Shown: positions 42,639-52,403, counted from the first letter of the stretch. The stretch: DNA of 64,000 nucleotides from Phenylobacterium sp. (GCF_004299445.1 NZ_SCTC01000088.1:1-64000); one strand, 5' to 3'. Notes: generated from the letters alone by a model not told the origin. Program-made: numbers and translations.

Positions 42639-45368
42639 ATGACTCTTAGAAACAATCTTCTGGTGTCGAGCGCCCTGGCCGTTGCGGCTATCGCCGGCAC
42701 AGCCAACGCCCAGCCCGCCAACGTCATTGAGGAACTGGTCGTCACCGCCGAAAAGCGCGAGCAGAGCCTCCAGGACGTGCCTGTGGCCATTTCGGCGTTC
42801 ACCAGCAAGCAACGCGACCTGGTCGGCGTCAACTCGGTCCAGGATCTAACCAACTTCACACCAGGCTTCACCTATCAGTCGGGCAACGACCGGGCCAGCA
42901 TGCGCGGCATCGGCCGTCTGACGAACGTGCACGCCGTCGACGGCGCCGTGTCGATCTACATCGACGGCCTGTTCACCACCTCGACCGTGCTGGCCGGCGG
43001 CCCGCCGCTGGACGTGGCGCGGGTTGAGATCCTACGCGGGCCGCAGGGCACGCTGTACGGCCGCAACGCCATCGGCGGCACCGTCAACGTCATCTCCGTG
43101 CGGCCGACCAAGGACTTCTACGCCGAGGTTCGGGCGATCGCCGAGAATTACGGGTTCACCAACTTCCAGGCCGCGGTGTCCGGGCCCATCGCCGACGATC
43201 TGAGGTTCCGCGTCTCGGGCTACAAGTTCGACCAGCGAAAGGGCTACTTCAAGAACCTCGCCGGCGGCCCGTCGGAAGGCAGCAAGCGGGACGAGTACCA
43301 AGTCCAATTCCAGCTCGAAGCAGACCTTGGGGAGAACGCCGAGCTGTGGGTCTCCTACAAGACCCTGGCCTGGCACAACCGCGGCGGTCCCGGCGCGCGC
43401 GCCGGCTATCTCAACGGCCCGTATGAGACCGGCCGCCTCGATCCGAACTTCTCGATCGTCTACAACTCGGCCCACGGCTACACGCCGGAAACCGGCGTGA
43501 ACGGCATCGTCCCGGGCAGCCTGCGGCAGTTCGGCAACACGAACATCACCGTGAATCCCGCTTTGGAGGATGCACACGAGTTCAACACGAACACGCCCGA
43601 GCGTGTCAGGCTGCGGGACGTCAATTCGCTGACGACCAACTTCGTCTACCATTTGCCGAGTATCGACATCAGGTACGTCGGAGGCATTCAAGAGTATAAG
43701 TACGACCTCTATGGCGACACCGACGCGACCAACGTCCAGTCGTTCCAGATACCACTGGCGCCCGGATCGATCTGTGGAACCGTTGGAGCCCTGTTCGCGG
43801 CCGGACGCTCGACGGTCAACTGCGCTCCGTTGACCGTAAACGCAGACAATACATTCCATTATTTTGAGTATCCGAAGTGGTACAGCCACGAAATCAACAT
43901 CTCATCGTCCCACGATGGTCCGCTCCAATGGATCGCGGGCGCGTACTACTACAACGAAAAATACACCGGGACCGGCAGCACCGCCGACTTCTTCCTCAAC
44001 GGCCCTTCCAGCCTCCGCACTCCGATCCTGGGCGCTGCGCCGAATCCCCAAGGCCTCTGGTCGACGGGCAACTACGACCTGACGACCGAGAGCAAGGCGG
44101 TGTTCGGGCAGGTGGATTGGCAGGCGACGGAGACCCTGAAGGTGACCGCGGGCTTGCGCTACACCAAGGACAAGAAGTTCGGCTCCGAGTTCCGGCGCAT
44201 CGTCTGTAACTCCGACGCCTGCTACCCGGGCCTCTATCCGGCCCTGGGCCTCAGCGCCTTCGGTCCCGGCACGGCCGCCAACTGGGGCAGCCTGCTCGGC
44301 AACCTGACCGCTCTGCCGGCCGTCGGCCAGGCGCTGGGCCTCGGCAACGCGCTGGCTCCACTGGGCGGCCTCGGCAACGGGGCCATGGACCTCACCGACA
44401 CGCTGGCGCCGAAGAGCACCGCGGGCCTGATCGAAGGGGTCACCAGCCCTTCGGTCTGCACGGCAGGCGTATGCCGCCAATACACGATCGGCTCCAACGG
44501 CATCGCCAGCCGCCGGCTTGGCGATACGTCGGACGCCTGGACGGGGACCTTCGGCGTCCAGTGGGAGCCTGACGACGACACGATGGCCTATGCCCGCTAC
44601 AGCCGCGGCTACAAGGCCTTCGGCTTCTCGGCCGGAGGGTTCCTGGCCGACCCCAAGGCGGACGAAGAGACCGTCAACTCCTACGAGATCGGCCTGAAGA
44701 AGAACGTAAGCTCCACCCTGCAGGTGAACGCAGCGCTCTTCTATCTCGATTACCGGAACCTGCAGGCGCCGGTCACCGTGCGCGTGGGCCCGACCAACGT
44801 CGGTCAGTTCGTCAATATCGCCAAGTCGCGGTCCAGCGGCCTGGAGTTCGGCATGATCTGGCAGCCGATCCGGCCAGTACGCCTGACGGTGGACTACGGT
44901 TACAATCCGACGAAGATTCGGAAGAGCGTCACGCTGGTCGATACCAACGACAACATCAACACCGGCCCCGTCAGCGTGGTCGGAAACCAGCTACCCCAGG
45001 CGCCGAAGCACAAACTGGCGTTGAACGGGTCCTACACCTTCGAGTTGGAACCCGGCGCCCTCACCCTTGGAGCGACCTATCTTTACCGGTCCGAGGCCTA
45101 CGCCAACGTCTTCACCCGAGAATACAACAAGGCCCCTTCCTGGGATCAGGTGGATCTCCGCGCCTACTGGGCGCCTACTGGCGGCAAGTACACAGTGATC
45201 GCCTACGTCAAGAACGTGTTCGACACCGAGGGCTACCAAGCCGCGCTCGCCGGATCGAGCCGCAACAACAGCCCGACCGTGCCGTCGGACCGGTTCGCCA
45301 CGGGCGCCCAGGAGGTGGAACTCACCCCGCCCCGCATCTACGGCATCGAACTCCAGTACCGCTTTTAG
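42639..45368 (+). CDS. TonB-dependent receptor 5
   Basis: A 909-residue receptor of the same subfamily as those at 33881-36595 and 59088-61829. The ATG at 42639 follows GAGGAGG. The signal peptide ends ANAQ; IEELVVTAEKREQSLQDVPV and the plug EILRGPQGTLYGRNAIGG follow; the barrel ends GIELQYRF. The receptors of this subfamily are commonly found with terpenoid, steroid or aromatic catabolic genes in sphingomonads and Caulobacteraceae; here it precedes P450 and monooxygenase genes, which supports that link without proving it. Confidence 0.93.
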   Translation: MTLRNNLLVSSALAVAAIAGTANAQPANVIEELVVTAEKREQSLQDVPVAISAFTSKQRDLVGVNSVQDLTNFTPGFTYQSGNDRASMRGIGRLTNVHAVDGAVSIYIDGLFTTSTVLAGGPPLDVARVEILRGPQGTLYGRNAIGGTVNVISVRPTKDFYAEVRAIAENYGFTNFQAAVSGPIADDLRFRVSGYKFDQRKGYFKNLAGGPSEGSKRDEYQVQFQLEADLGENAELWVSYKTLAWHNRGGPGARAGYLNGPYETGRLDPNFSIVYNSAHGYTPETGVNGIVPGSLRQFGNTNITVNPALEDAHEFNTNTPERVRLRDVNSLTTNFVYHLPSIDIRYVGGIQEYKYDLYGDTDATNVQSFQIPLAPGSICGTVGALFAAGRSTVNCAPLTVNADNTFHYFEYPKWYSHEINISSSHDGPLQWIAGAYYYNEKYTGTGSTADFFLNGPSSLRTPILGAAPNPQGLWSTGNYDLTTESKAVFGQVDWQATETLKVTAGLRYTKDKKFGSEFRRIVCNSDACYPGLYPALGLSAFGPGTAANWGSLLGNLTALPAVGQALGLGNALAPLGGLGNGAMDLTDTLAPKSTAGLIEGVTSPSVCTAGVCRQYTIGSNGIASRRLGDTSDAWTGTFGVQWEPDDDTMAYARYSRGYKAFGFSAGGFLADPKADEETVNSYEIGLKKNVSSTLQVNAALFYLDYRNLQAPVTVRVGPTNVGQFVNIAKSRSSGLEFGMIWQPIRPVRLTVDYGYNPTKIRKSVTLVDTNDNINTGPVSVVGNQLPQAPKHKLALNGSYTFELEPGALTLGATYLYRSEAYANVFTREYNKAPSWDQVDLRAYWAPTGGKYTVIAYVKNVFDTEGYQAALAGSSRNNSPTVPSDRFATGAQEVELTPPRIYGIELQYRF

Positions 45369-45527
45369 TACGGGACGACCTGGCGCCTTGCAGCAGCCCC
45401 GCAGGGCGGGCGCCCAGGGCCGCATCAGCCGCCGCGACTGTGCCAAGCGCCGGTCGCGGCTGGCGCACATCCTCCCCGGCGCCATCGAACGCACGCGCGG
45501 GAAGGCGCCGCCCTGCCGCGGGACGAC

Positions 45528-45619
45528 TGTCGGGGTCCGGTCGAAGGACTTCTGGCAGCACGACCTGATCGCCTGCTGGGAGGCGCCTTGAAACGCCACC
45601 GTCACCGCCAGCGTGCAGA
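45528..45619 (+). pseudogene. Remnant of a TBDR C-terminal region
   Basis: The frame reads VRSKDFWQHDLIACWEAP, a stop (TGA for Trp), then NATVTASVQN. This matches the C-terminal region of TBDR 1 and TBDR 4 (SKDFWQHDLVARWEAPWDTT). Only about 30 codons remain. It runs directly into the acyl-CoA ligase remnant, so it marks a deletion junction. The preceding 45369-45527 shows nothing clear. Confidence 0.75.
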
Positions 45620-45939
45620 ACCGGGGAGAAGGTCTTCCCCGAGGAGGTCGAAGAAGCCCTGAAACCCACCCCTCCGTCGCCGATGCGCTGGTCGTGGGCT
45701 TGCCGGACCCGAAGTGGGGCCAGGTCGTGACCGCGGTCGTCGAGCTCCCGGCCGGGCAGACGCTCGACGAGGCGGACGTGCGGGCGCACGTCCGCACGAC
45801 CCTGGCGGCCTACAAGGCCCCAAAGAGGATTTTCGTCGCCGACCGGCCGCTGCGCGTCAGCAATGGCAAGGCGGACTACCCCGCCGCCAAAGCGTGCGCC
45901 GAGACCGCCACCCTGTCGGCCACGGCGCCCACGCACTGA
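45620..45939 (+). pseudogene. C-terminal fragment of an acyl-CoA synthetase
   Basis: In one frame GEKVFPEEVEEALK; after a one-base shift near 45664, THPSVADALVVGLPDPKWGQ and onward to AAYKAPKRIFVADRPLRVSN then GKADY. This is the small C-terminal domain of FadD-like AMP-forming ligases, with the catalytic lysine of the SNGK motif. The large N-terminal AMP-binding domain is absent. Such ligases activate carboxylic acids for beta-oxidation. The fragment cannot be active. Confidence 0.8.
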
Positions 45940-45988
45940 GACTGAACTCGGTCGCCGAGCGGCGGCCGACACATTCAGGAGGATCACG

Positions 45989-47229
45989 ATGCCAGATGAT
46001 ACCGAGACGGCCGGTGCGGGCGAACCGCAATGGAACATTATCCAGACCACCGCTCTGGATCCCGCCGCGCGCGACGACCCGCACAGCCGATTGAAGGCCT
46101 TGCGCCAGCGGTGCCCGGTCATGCGCGACGAGCCGGTCAAGAGCTGGTTCCTGACGCGTTACGCCGATGTCCGGCAAACCGTCAACGACGCTTCCATCTG
46201 GCGGGCCTCGAGCCACGCCGAGGACGGCGCGCGGCTCAAGCGCCCTCCCGAACAGATGCTGGGCCGTCAGGAGAGCATCCTCACCCTCGACAACCCTGGG
46301 TCCGACCGCCGCTAGCCCAGGCGTTCTACGGGCACGTCAACCGCATGAAGCTGCGCCTCGAAGAGGTTATCGACGAGGTGATCGACGCATTGCCGAGCGG
46401 CCAGCCCTTCGACCTGATGAGTGACGTCGCCATCCCGGTGCCGATCCTGGTCATCGTCCACGTGCTGGGGGTCGAGCCGGATCGGCGCAGGGAGTTCCGC
46501 GACTGGTCGGAGGCCGTGATCCTGAGCCTCAACCCGTTCCGCTCTTCTGAGCAGGCCGCCCGCGCCGAATGGGGCTCGGCGCAACTCACCGCGTATTTCA
46601 CCGACTTGATGGCTGCGAGGCGGGCTTCGCCCCAGGAAGACCTCATCAGCGACATGGTGAAGCTCCAAGCGGACGGGGCGGCGCTGTCCGACGATGAGGT
46701 CCGCGTGAACCTGTCCGCGCTGTTGGTCGGCGGCAACCTCACCACCACGGACCTGATCGGCAACGGCGTCTGGCTGCTGCTGACCCATCCCGAGGAATGG
46801 CGCAAGCTCACGGCCGACCCGGCGGCGCTCTCGAGCTCCGCGGTCGAGGAGATCCTCCGCTTCGAGGGGCCGGTCGCCATCACCAGCCGCGTCACCGAGG
46901 CGCCCCCTCAGGTCTGCGGGCGCGAAATCCCCGCCGGCCAGTTGCTCATCACCTCGTTGCATGGCGCGAACCGGGACCCCGAGGTGTTCGAGGATCCGGA
47001 CCGTTTCGACATTACCCGCAAGCGTGCGCCGCATGTGGCCTTTGGCGGTGGCGCCCATATCTGCATCGGCGCCCCTTTGGCGCGCCTCGAGGCCAAGCGC
47101 GTGCTCCAACGCCTGGCCGAGCGCTTCCCCGCCCTGCGACTGACCCAAGTGGATCCACCGAAATGGCGCACTCTGCCCTTCTTCCGCGGAAGCGAATTGA
47201 CCTGCCCCCTTCCTGATCCCTCGGTTTGA
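45989..47229 (+). pseudogene. Cytochrome P450, split by a frameshift
   Basis: A bacterial class I P450. The ATG at 45989 follows AGGAGGATCACG. Frame one (to a TAG at 46313-46315) holds the N-terminal third through GRQESILTLDNPGSDRR. A shift near 46300 leads to the second frame, LAQAFYGHVNRMKLRLEEVI, the I-helix ALLVGGNLTTTDLIG, ExxR in EEILRFEGP, and the haem loop FGGGAHICIGAPLAR with the Cys ligand. All catalytic landmarks exist but not in one frame. The IS3 element begins two bases after its stop. It could be a pseudogene or an assembly error. Confidence 0.82.
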
Positions 47230-47259
47230 GTGAGAGTCCGTCACTTAGAGGAGACGGAC

Positions 47260-47523
47260 GTGAAGAAGAGCAGATTCAACGAAGCGCAGATCATCGGGGT
47301 GCTGCGGGAGCAGGAGGCCGGGAGCCCGACGGCGGAGGTGTGCCGGCGGCACGGGATCAGCGAGCAGACGTTCTATCGGTGGAAGGCGAAGTACAGCGGC
47401 ATGAGCGTGTCGGATGCCCAGAAGTTGAAGTCGCTGGAGGACGAGAACCGGCGGCTGAAGAAGCTCTTGGCGGAGTCGATGCTGGGCGTCTCGGCCCTGA
47501 AGGACCTGCTGGGAAAAAACTGA
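47260..47523 (+). CDS. IS3 OrfA (transposase HTH subunit)
   Basis: Eighty-seven residues starting (GTG) KKSRFNEAQIIGVLREQEAG, with the helix-turn-helix TAEVCRRHGISEQTFYRWKA and a leucine-zipper-like tail SLEDENRRLKKLLAESMLGV. It binds the IS ends and, by frameshifting, provides the N-terminus of the OrfAB transposase. An in-frame start at 47230 would lie outside the element, so I use 47260. Confidence 0.88.
   Translation: MKKSRFNEAQIIGVLREQEAGSPTAEVCRRHGISEQTFYRWKAKYSGMSVSDAQKLKSLEDENRRLKKLLAESMLGVSALKDLLGKN
47514..47520 (+). promoter_or_regulatory. Programmed -1 ribosomal frameshift site
   Basis: A AAA AAC in phase with orfA just before its TGA (47521-47523). This heptamer is the classic slippery sequence of IS3 elements; a -1 slip reads AAA AAA CTG ATC and enters orfB. 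Since orfB is now interrupted, the fusion transposase cannot be made whole. Confidence 0.85.
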
Positions 47524-47954
47524 TCGGGCCTGCAGCGCGTCGAGAGGCCGTGCTTCGCCTGATGGTGGAGCGCGGTTTCTCCCAGAGGCGGGCCTGCGGG
47601 CTGGTCCAGATCGATCCCAAGACGGTGCGCCGCGTGGCCCAGCCGGGCGATGCGGACGTGCGCGAGCGGCTGCGGGGTCTGGCGGCGGAGCGACGCCGCT
47701 TCGGCTACCGGCGGCTGGGCATCCTGCACGAGCGTGAAGGCGTCAGCATGAACAAGAAGAAGCTCTTCCGGCTCTACCGCGAGGAGGGCCTGGCGGTGCG
47801 AAGGCGGCGTGGCCGCAAGCGCGCGACCGGGACGCGGGCGCCGATGGCGCTGCCGGATGGCCCCAACCAGCGCTGGAGTCTGGACTTTGTCGCCGACACG
47901 CTCAACTGGGGCCGGGGCTTCCGGATCCTGTGCATCGTCGACGACTTCGCCCGA
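47521..47954 (+). pseudogene. IS3 OrfB, 5' part (interrupted by IS21)
   Basis: The -1 frame reads LIGPAARREAVLRLMVERGF, FGYRRLGILHEREGVSMNKK, the first catalytic Asp in NQRWSLDFVADTL, and IVDDFAR, where it is cut by the IS21 end. It resumes at 50553 (EALALFVDTSIGG), giving a single-event interruption. Confidence 0.87.
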
Positions 47955-48077
47955 GTGCGGATTCCGACGATGCCGCCACCCGTTCCGGAATGATGCCGCC
48001 AGTCGTTCCGGGCTGATCCCGCCACTCCGGAGGGCGCTTCGTCGTGGTGTTGATGTGGAAGGTATCAGGCCGGTCGG

Positions 48078-48818
48078 TCAAGCCTGATCGGCAGGCTTGG
48101 GGCGCCGCAAGGAGTCCCCGCTGAGGTCGAGGCGGTGGGCGTTGTGGACGAGGCGGTCGAGGATGGCGTCGGCGTAGGTCGCCTCGCCGATCACGGTGTG
48201 CCACGCGGAGACCGGCAGCTGGCTGGTGACGATGGTGGAGCGCCGGCCGTAACGGTCCTCAAGGATCTCGAGCAGGTCGTGGCGGGCCTGGGCGTCCAGC
48301 GGCTCGAGGCCCCAGTCGTCCAAGATCAGCAGTTGCACGGCGCCTAAGCTCTTGAAGCGGCGCCCGATGCTGCTGTCGCCATGCGCCAGGGCGAGCTCGT
48401 CGAAGAGCTTGGGGACGCGGACGTAGAGGACGGAGCGGTTGTTGCGGCAGGCCTTGTGGCCGAGCGCGCAGGAGATCCAGCTTTTGCCCACGCCGGTCGG
48501 GCCGCAGATGACGAGGTTCTCGGCCGCGTCGATCCAGTCGCCCTTGAGCAGCGTGCTGAGCACGCCGCGGTCCAAGCCGCGGTGGGCGCGGTAGTCGATG
48601 TCTTCCGGGACGGCGTGGTGGCGCAGGCGCGCATGGCGGAGCCGGGCGCCGAGACGCTTGTCCTGTCGGTGCACGGTTTCACGATCCAGCAGCAGCGCCA
48701 GCCAGTCGGCATGTCCCAGGCCAGTGGCTTCGGGGTTGTCGAGCAGTTCTCGCAAGGCCTTGGCCATGCCTTGCAGGCCCAGGGCGTTGAGCTGGTCGAA
48801 GGTGGGATGGGTCAGCAT
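48078..48818 (-). CDS. istB: IS21 helper ATPase IstB
   Basis: A 246-residue AAA+ ATPase that loads onto target DNA and assists IstA. Walker A is CGPTGVGKSWIS, Walker B is LLILDDWGLEPL, and the sensor region is IVTSQLPVSAWH. Its start lies 10 bp after the istA stop, the normal istA-istB layout. Intact. Confidence 0.95.
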   Translation of the reverse strand: MLTHPTFDQLNALGLQGMAKALRELLDNPEATGLGHADWLALLLDRETVHRQDKRLGARLRHARLRHHAVPEDIDYRAHRGLDRGVLSTLLKGDWIDAAENLVICGPTGVGKSWISCALGHKACRNNRSVLYVRVPKLFDELALAHGDSSIGRRFKSLGAVQLLILDDWGLEPLDAQARHDLLEILEDRYGRRSTIVTSQLPVSAWHTVIGEATYADAILDRLVHNAHRLDLSGDSLRRPKPADQA

Positions 48819-48827
48819 CAGATCTCC

Positions 48828-50381
48828 TCAGTGGTAGTAGGTTGAGCCGCGGATGTTGGGGTGGGCGACGGCGCCGCCGGCCTCGCCGTCGCGCCGGCGG
48901 ACGGGTTGCCCGTCGAGCCGGTTGTCGAGGATGGATTTCACCGCGCCGTAGCTGCGCGCGCTCACCAGCAGGGCGCGCTCACAGGCCGCCTCCAAGCGAG
49001 CGACGCCGTAGACCTTGGCCAGGCGCACGATCCCCATCGTGGTGCGGAAGCCCTGCTCAGGGTGCGGCCGGTGCTCGAGGATCACCTGGCAGAGCAGCGC
49101 CACGGACGGGCCGCAGGCCCGCGCCTCGGCCAGGATCCGCTCGATGGTCCAGTCGCTGTACCGGCGGTGGCTGGCGGGCATGTGCTCGCTGAGCGTGGTG
49201 TGCTTGCCGTCGCCGGAGCCGCGCAGGTGGACGGCGATGCGTTCGCCGCGCAGGAAGATCTCCACGCCGCGGGCGGTGAGCCGCACCTCCACCTTCTCGC
49301 GGGCGTGGCGGTAGGGGACGGAGTAGAAGTGGCCGTCCACGTCGACATGGTAGTCCAGGCCTACCTTGCGCACGCGCCATTCGGCGAGGGCATAGGGCTC
49401 GTTCGGCAGCGGCTTCAGCCGCGGGGCGTCGATCTCCTCGAAGAGCTGGCGACGGGTGCGGCGCTGATAGCGCCGGACCTGCTGCTCGTTGAGCCAGACC
49501 AGCAGATCGCCCAGGGCGGCGTTCACCTCGGCCAGACTGTAGAAGCGCCGATGGCGCAGCTTGCCGAGCAGCCAGCGCTCGGCGATCCGCACCGCCGCTT
49601 CCACCTTCGCCTTGTCCCGCGGGTGCCTGGGCCGCGCCGGCAGCACCGCGGTGTCGTAGTGGGCGGCCAGCTCGCCGTAGGCGCGGCCGACCTGCGGATC
49701 GTAGAGGCAAGCCTTGATGATCGCCACCTTGGGGTTGTCCGGCACGAGCAGCCGCGGCGCGCCGCCGAAGAAGGCGAAGGCCTGCACGTGGCCGTCGATC
49801 CAGTCGGGGAGCTTTTCGCTCCACGTGGCGTAGGCGAAGGTCAGGCTGGAGGCGCCCAGCACCGCGACGAAGATGTGCGCCGGCTGGGTCTTGTCGCTTC
49901 GGCGGTCGATGATCACCGGCACGGTGTCGCCGGCGTAGTCGACGAAGAGCTTGTCGCCGCCGAGATGCGTCTGGCGCATGGTGACCGGCAGGCAGGCTTC
50001 CCAGCTGCGGTAGAGCTCGCAGAACCGGCTGTAGCGATAGCCGTCCGGATGAGCCTCGATGTACTCGTCCCACAGGATCTGCAGGGTGACGTGCTTCTTC
50101 TTCAGCTCGCGGTTCAGCGCCGCCCAGTCCGGCTCCGCGCGCCGACGGAAGCCCTGCTTCGTCCCCGTTTCGCCGTACAGCCTGAGCTCGAGGCCCTTAT
50201 CCGTCAGCGCCAAGGGCAGCGGCCACGGAAGGCCGGAGGCGGCGAACCGTTGCAGCATCTCCCGCAGCGTCGAGCGCGCGACACCGGTTCGCCGGGCCAC
50301 CTCCTGCACCGACAGTTCGGCGTCCAGCCGCAGTCTCAACATCTCGCGCACGCGGCGCATCGCGATCCTCTCCGTCGGCAT
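48828..50381 (-). CDS. istA: IS21 transposase IstA
   Basis: A 517-residue DDE transposase. N-terminal HTH (LSVQEVARRTGVARSTLREM), then the catalytic core beginning GDKLFVDYAGDTVPVIIDRR with the first Asp, LLVPDNPKVAI with the second, and KAKVEAAVRIAERW with the Glu. The C-terminal beta domain (VDVDGHFYSVPYRHAREKVE) follows. Full length and open, so the element may still move. Confidence 0.95.
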   Translation of the reverse strand: MPTERIAMRRVREMLRLRLDAELSVQEVARRTGVARSTLREMLQRFAASGLPWPLPLALTDKGLELRLYGETGTKQGFRRRAEPDWAALNRELKKKHVTLQILWDEYIEAHPDGYRYSRFCELYRSWEACLPVTMRQTHLGGDKLFVDYAGDTVPVIIDRRSDKTQPAHIFVAVLGASSLTFAYATWSEKLPDWIDGHVQAFAFFGGAPRLLVPDNPKVAIIKACLYDPQVGRAYGELAAHYDTAVLPARPRHPRDKAKVEAAVRIAERWLLGKLRHRRFYSLAEVNAALGDLLVWLNEQQVRRYQRRTRRQLFEEIDAPRLKPLPNEPYALAEWRVRKVGLDYHVDVDGHFYSVPYRHAREKVEVRLTARGVEIFLRGERIAVHLRGSGDGKHTTLSEHMPASHRRYSDWTIERILAEARACGPSVALLCQVILEHRPHPEQGFRTTMGIVRLAKVYGVARLEAACERALLVSARSYGAVKSILDNRLDGQPVRRRDGEAGGAVAHPNIRGSTYYH

Positions 50382-50552
50382 CTGGCCCTCCTCGAAAAGG
50401 AGGGACCTTAGCGTCGACGAAGCCCCGCCCGGACCCTGGCGGCACGATCGGAATCCCTGGCGGGATCATTCCGGAATGGGTGGCGGGATCAAATCGGAAT
50501 GGGTGGCGGCATCATTCCGGAACGGGTGGCGGGATCAGGTCGGAATCCGCAC

Positions 50553-51025
50553 GCGAGGCCCTGGCCCTGTTCGTCGACACCTCGATCGGCGGCCAGCGCA
50601 TGGCCCGCGAGCTGGACCTTCTGATCGCCCGGCGCGGCAAGCCGCCGACCATCGTCAGCGACAACGGGACCGAGATGACCAGCCGCGCCATGCTGGAATG
50701 GACCAACCGCACCGGCGTCGAATGGCATTACATCTTGCGGGGCAAGCCGCAGCGGAACGGCTCCGAGGAAAGCTTCAACGGCAAGCTGCGCGACGAGTGC
50801 CTGAACGAGGAGGTCTTCGCCAACCTGGCCGAGGTACGGGCCGTGATCGAGCGCTGGCGGCTCGACTACAACCACGTCAGGCCACATTCGGCGCACGGCG
50901 GCCGGACACCGGAAGCGGTGCGGCTGAACCCCGCGGCCGGCCGGCTGCGCTACTTGATCAGCTCCACCGCCCGGCCGCTACCGCCGGCGCTGGAGATCAG
51001 CTACCATCCCCCTGGGCTCTCATAA
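50553..51025 (+). pseudogene. IS3 OrfB, 3' part
   Basis: Continuation of the IS3 integrase domain: EALALFVDTSIGG, the second Asp in PPTIVSDNGTEMTS, the Glu in NGKLRDECLNEEVF, then RPHSAHGGRTPEAVRL. Joined to 47521-47954 it restores a full DDE domain. It lacks its own start. Confidence 0.87.
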
Positions 51026-51067
51026 TGATCGACGGACCGGCAGGGGGCAGGTCAATGCAGCCGCGCC

Positions 51068-52336
51068 TCAGTGAGCGTGAAGCTTCACGGGCAAGGCGGT
51101 GAAGCCCCGGATGATGTTGGAGTAGGTGCGTTGGGGCTCGCCGACGAGTTCTACCTGCCGAAACCGTTTTGCGATCTCCTCCCAAACGATCCGCAACTGG
51201 AGCTCAGCGAGGCGGTTGCCCATGCAGCGATGAATCCCGAATCCGAACGACAGGTGATGGCGCGGGTTCTGCCGATCGATGATGAACTCATCCGGTTGCG
51301 GAATGACCTCGTCATCGCGATTGCCGGAGAGGTACCACATCACGACCTTGTCGCCCTTCGCGATGGTCTTGCCGCCGATTTCGACGTCCTGGAGCGCCGT
51401 GCGCCGCATGTGTGTGATGGGCGTCTGCCAGCGGATGATTTCCGACACCATGCTGGGAATGCGCGCCAACGGGTCACTCATCAGTTTGCGGTACTCGTCC
51501 GGCGCCTGGTTGAGCGCCACGACGCCGCCGCTGATCGAGTTACGGGTCGTGTCGTTGCCGCCAACGATAAGGAGCAGCAGGTTCCCCATGAACTCGACGA
51601 ACGGCATGTCCCGCGTCGCCGGGGCATGCGCCATCATCGAGATGAGGTCGGGTTGCGGGGGCGCTTTGGCCCGCTCGTCCCAGAGCGCCTTGAAGTACAT
51701 TGCACATTCCAACAGTTCGTCGCGGCGCTGCTCGAAAGACGCGACGATGCCCGTCTCAGGTGAGGCGGTGGTGACGTCGGACCACCGGGTCAGCTTGCGC
51801 CGTTCGGCCCAAGGGAAGTCGAAGAGCGTAGCCAGGGTCATGGTCGTCAGTTCGATCGAGACGAGATCGACCCAATCGATCTCCTCGCCGACCGGAAGCG
51901 CGTCGAGGATCTCGCCGGCGCGGGCGCGAATGATCGGCTCGAGGAGCTTCAGGTTGCCCGGCGCAACTGCGGGGCTGACGGCGCGTCGCTGCTGATCGTG
52001 CTTGGGCGGATCCATCGCGATGAACATCTCGATGGGAACCGCGGCCTCGATGCTGTTGAGATCCTGGATCGCGATCCCACCCCACTTCGAGTCGGACGAC
52101 AGCGCCTGATGGTTGGTGTCAGCCTGCACAATGTGGTCGAATTTGGTGAGCGACCAATAGGCCCCGTTTGCGCTTTCCGCGCAGTAGTGGACGGGATCCT
52201 CACGCCGTAGGCGGGCGAAGTAGTCGCCCACCACATCGGTCTGAAAGAGGATGGGTTTACTGACATCGATTTGTGCAAGCGGAATCTCGTGGGCGCTGGG
52301 CCGCCGGGTTGGAGCGTCCAAGGAAAATGCGGTCAT
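51068..52336 (-). CDS. Cytochrome P450 (intact)
   Basis: A 422-residue soluble bacterial P450, a haem monooxygenase that needs a ferredoxin and reductase (not in this window). The ATG at 52336 gives MTAFSLDAPTRRPSAHEIPL. Key elements: FIAMDPPKHDQQRRAVSPAV, I-helix LLIVGGNDTTRNSI, ExxR in SEIIRWQTPITHMRRTA, and haem loop FGFGIHRCMGNRLAE. The sequence style is near P450s acting on terpene alcohols, steroids or fatty acids; the substrate is unknown. It follows the Baeyer-Villiger gene on the same strand by 67 bp, so both may be co-transcribed, with ketone or alcohol chemistry in common. Confidence 0.92.
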   Translation of the reverse strand: MTAFSLDAPTRRPSAHEIPLAQIDVSKPILFQTDVVGDYFARLRREDPVHYCAESANGAYWSLTKFDHIVQADTNHQALSSDSKWGGIAIQDLNSIEAAVPIEMFIAMDPPKHDQQRRAVSPAVAPGNLKLLEPIIRARAGEILDALPVGEEIDWVDLVSIELTTMTLATLFDFPWAERRKLTRWSDVTTASPETGIVASFEQRRDELLECAMYFKALWDERAKAPPQPDLISMMAHAPATRDMPFVEFMGNLLLLIVGGNDTTRNSISGGVVALNQAPDEYRKLMSDPLARIPSMVSEIIRWQTPITHMRRTALQDVEIGGKTIAKGDKVVMWYLSGNRDDEVIPQPDEFIIDRQNPRHHLSFGFGIHRCMGNRLAELQLRIVWEEIAKRFRQVELVGEPQRTYSNIIRGFTALPVKLHAH

Positions 52337-52403
52337 GTTGCTGGGCTCCCACAGGGGCGGTCCCCCTCTCGGTGATCGGTGTCGAGGCTCTGGTCCCTGG
52401 GCC

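Larger units (their letters stand above)
47955..50552. mobile_element. IS21-family element inserted in the IS3 orfB
   Basis: Terminal inverted repeat GTGCGGATTCCGAC (47955-47968) and GTCGGAATCCGCAC (50539-50552). Both ends hold several spaced sub-repeats (CCGCCACCCGTTCCGGAATG on the left; ATTCCGGAATGGGTGGCGGG on the right), as usual for IS21 elements, where IstA binds them. A possible CGAG duplication flanks it (47952-47955 and 50554-50557), with two extra bases on the right. It carries istA and istB on the minus strand. About 2.6 kb, typical for the family. Confidence 0.9.
47231..51022 (+). mobile_element. IS3-family element, interrupted by an IS21-family element
   Basis: The left end TGAGAGTCC (47231-47239) is roughly mirrored by GGGCTCTCA at 51014-51022. 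Inside are orfA, a -1 frameshift site and the two halves of orfB. Removing the IS21 insertion would leave an element of about 1.2 kb, normal for IS3. No clear target duplication is seen. The orfB sequence (RWSLDFVADTLNWGRGFRIL) suggests the IS407-like group. The ends are approximate. Confidence 0.8.

Noticed and set aside
48861..50411. A 516-residue plus-strand frame opposite istA
   Set aside because: Antisense shadow; the IstA frame has HTH and DDE residues.
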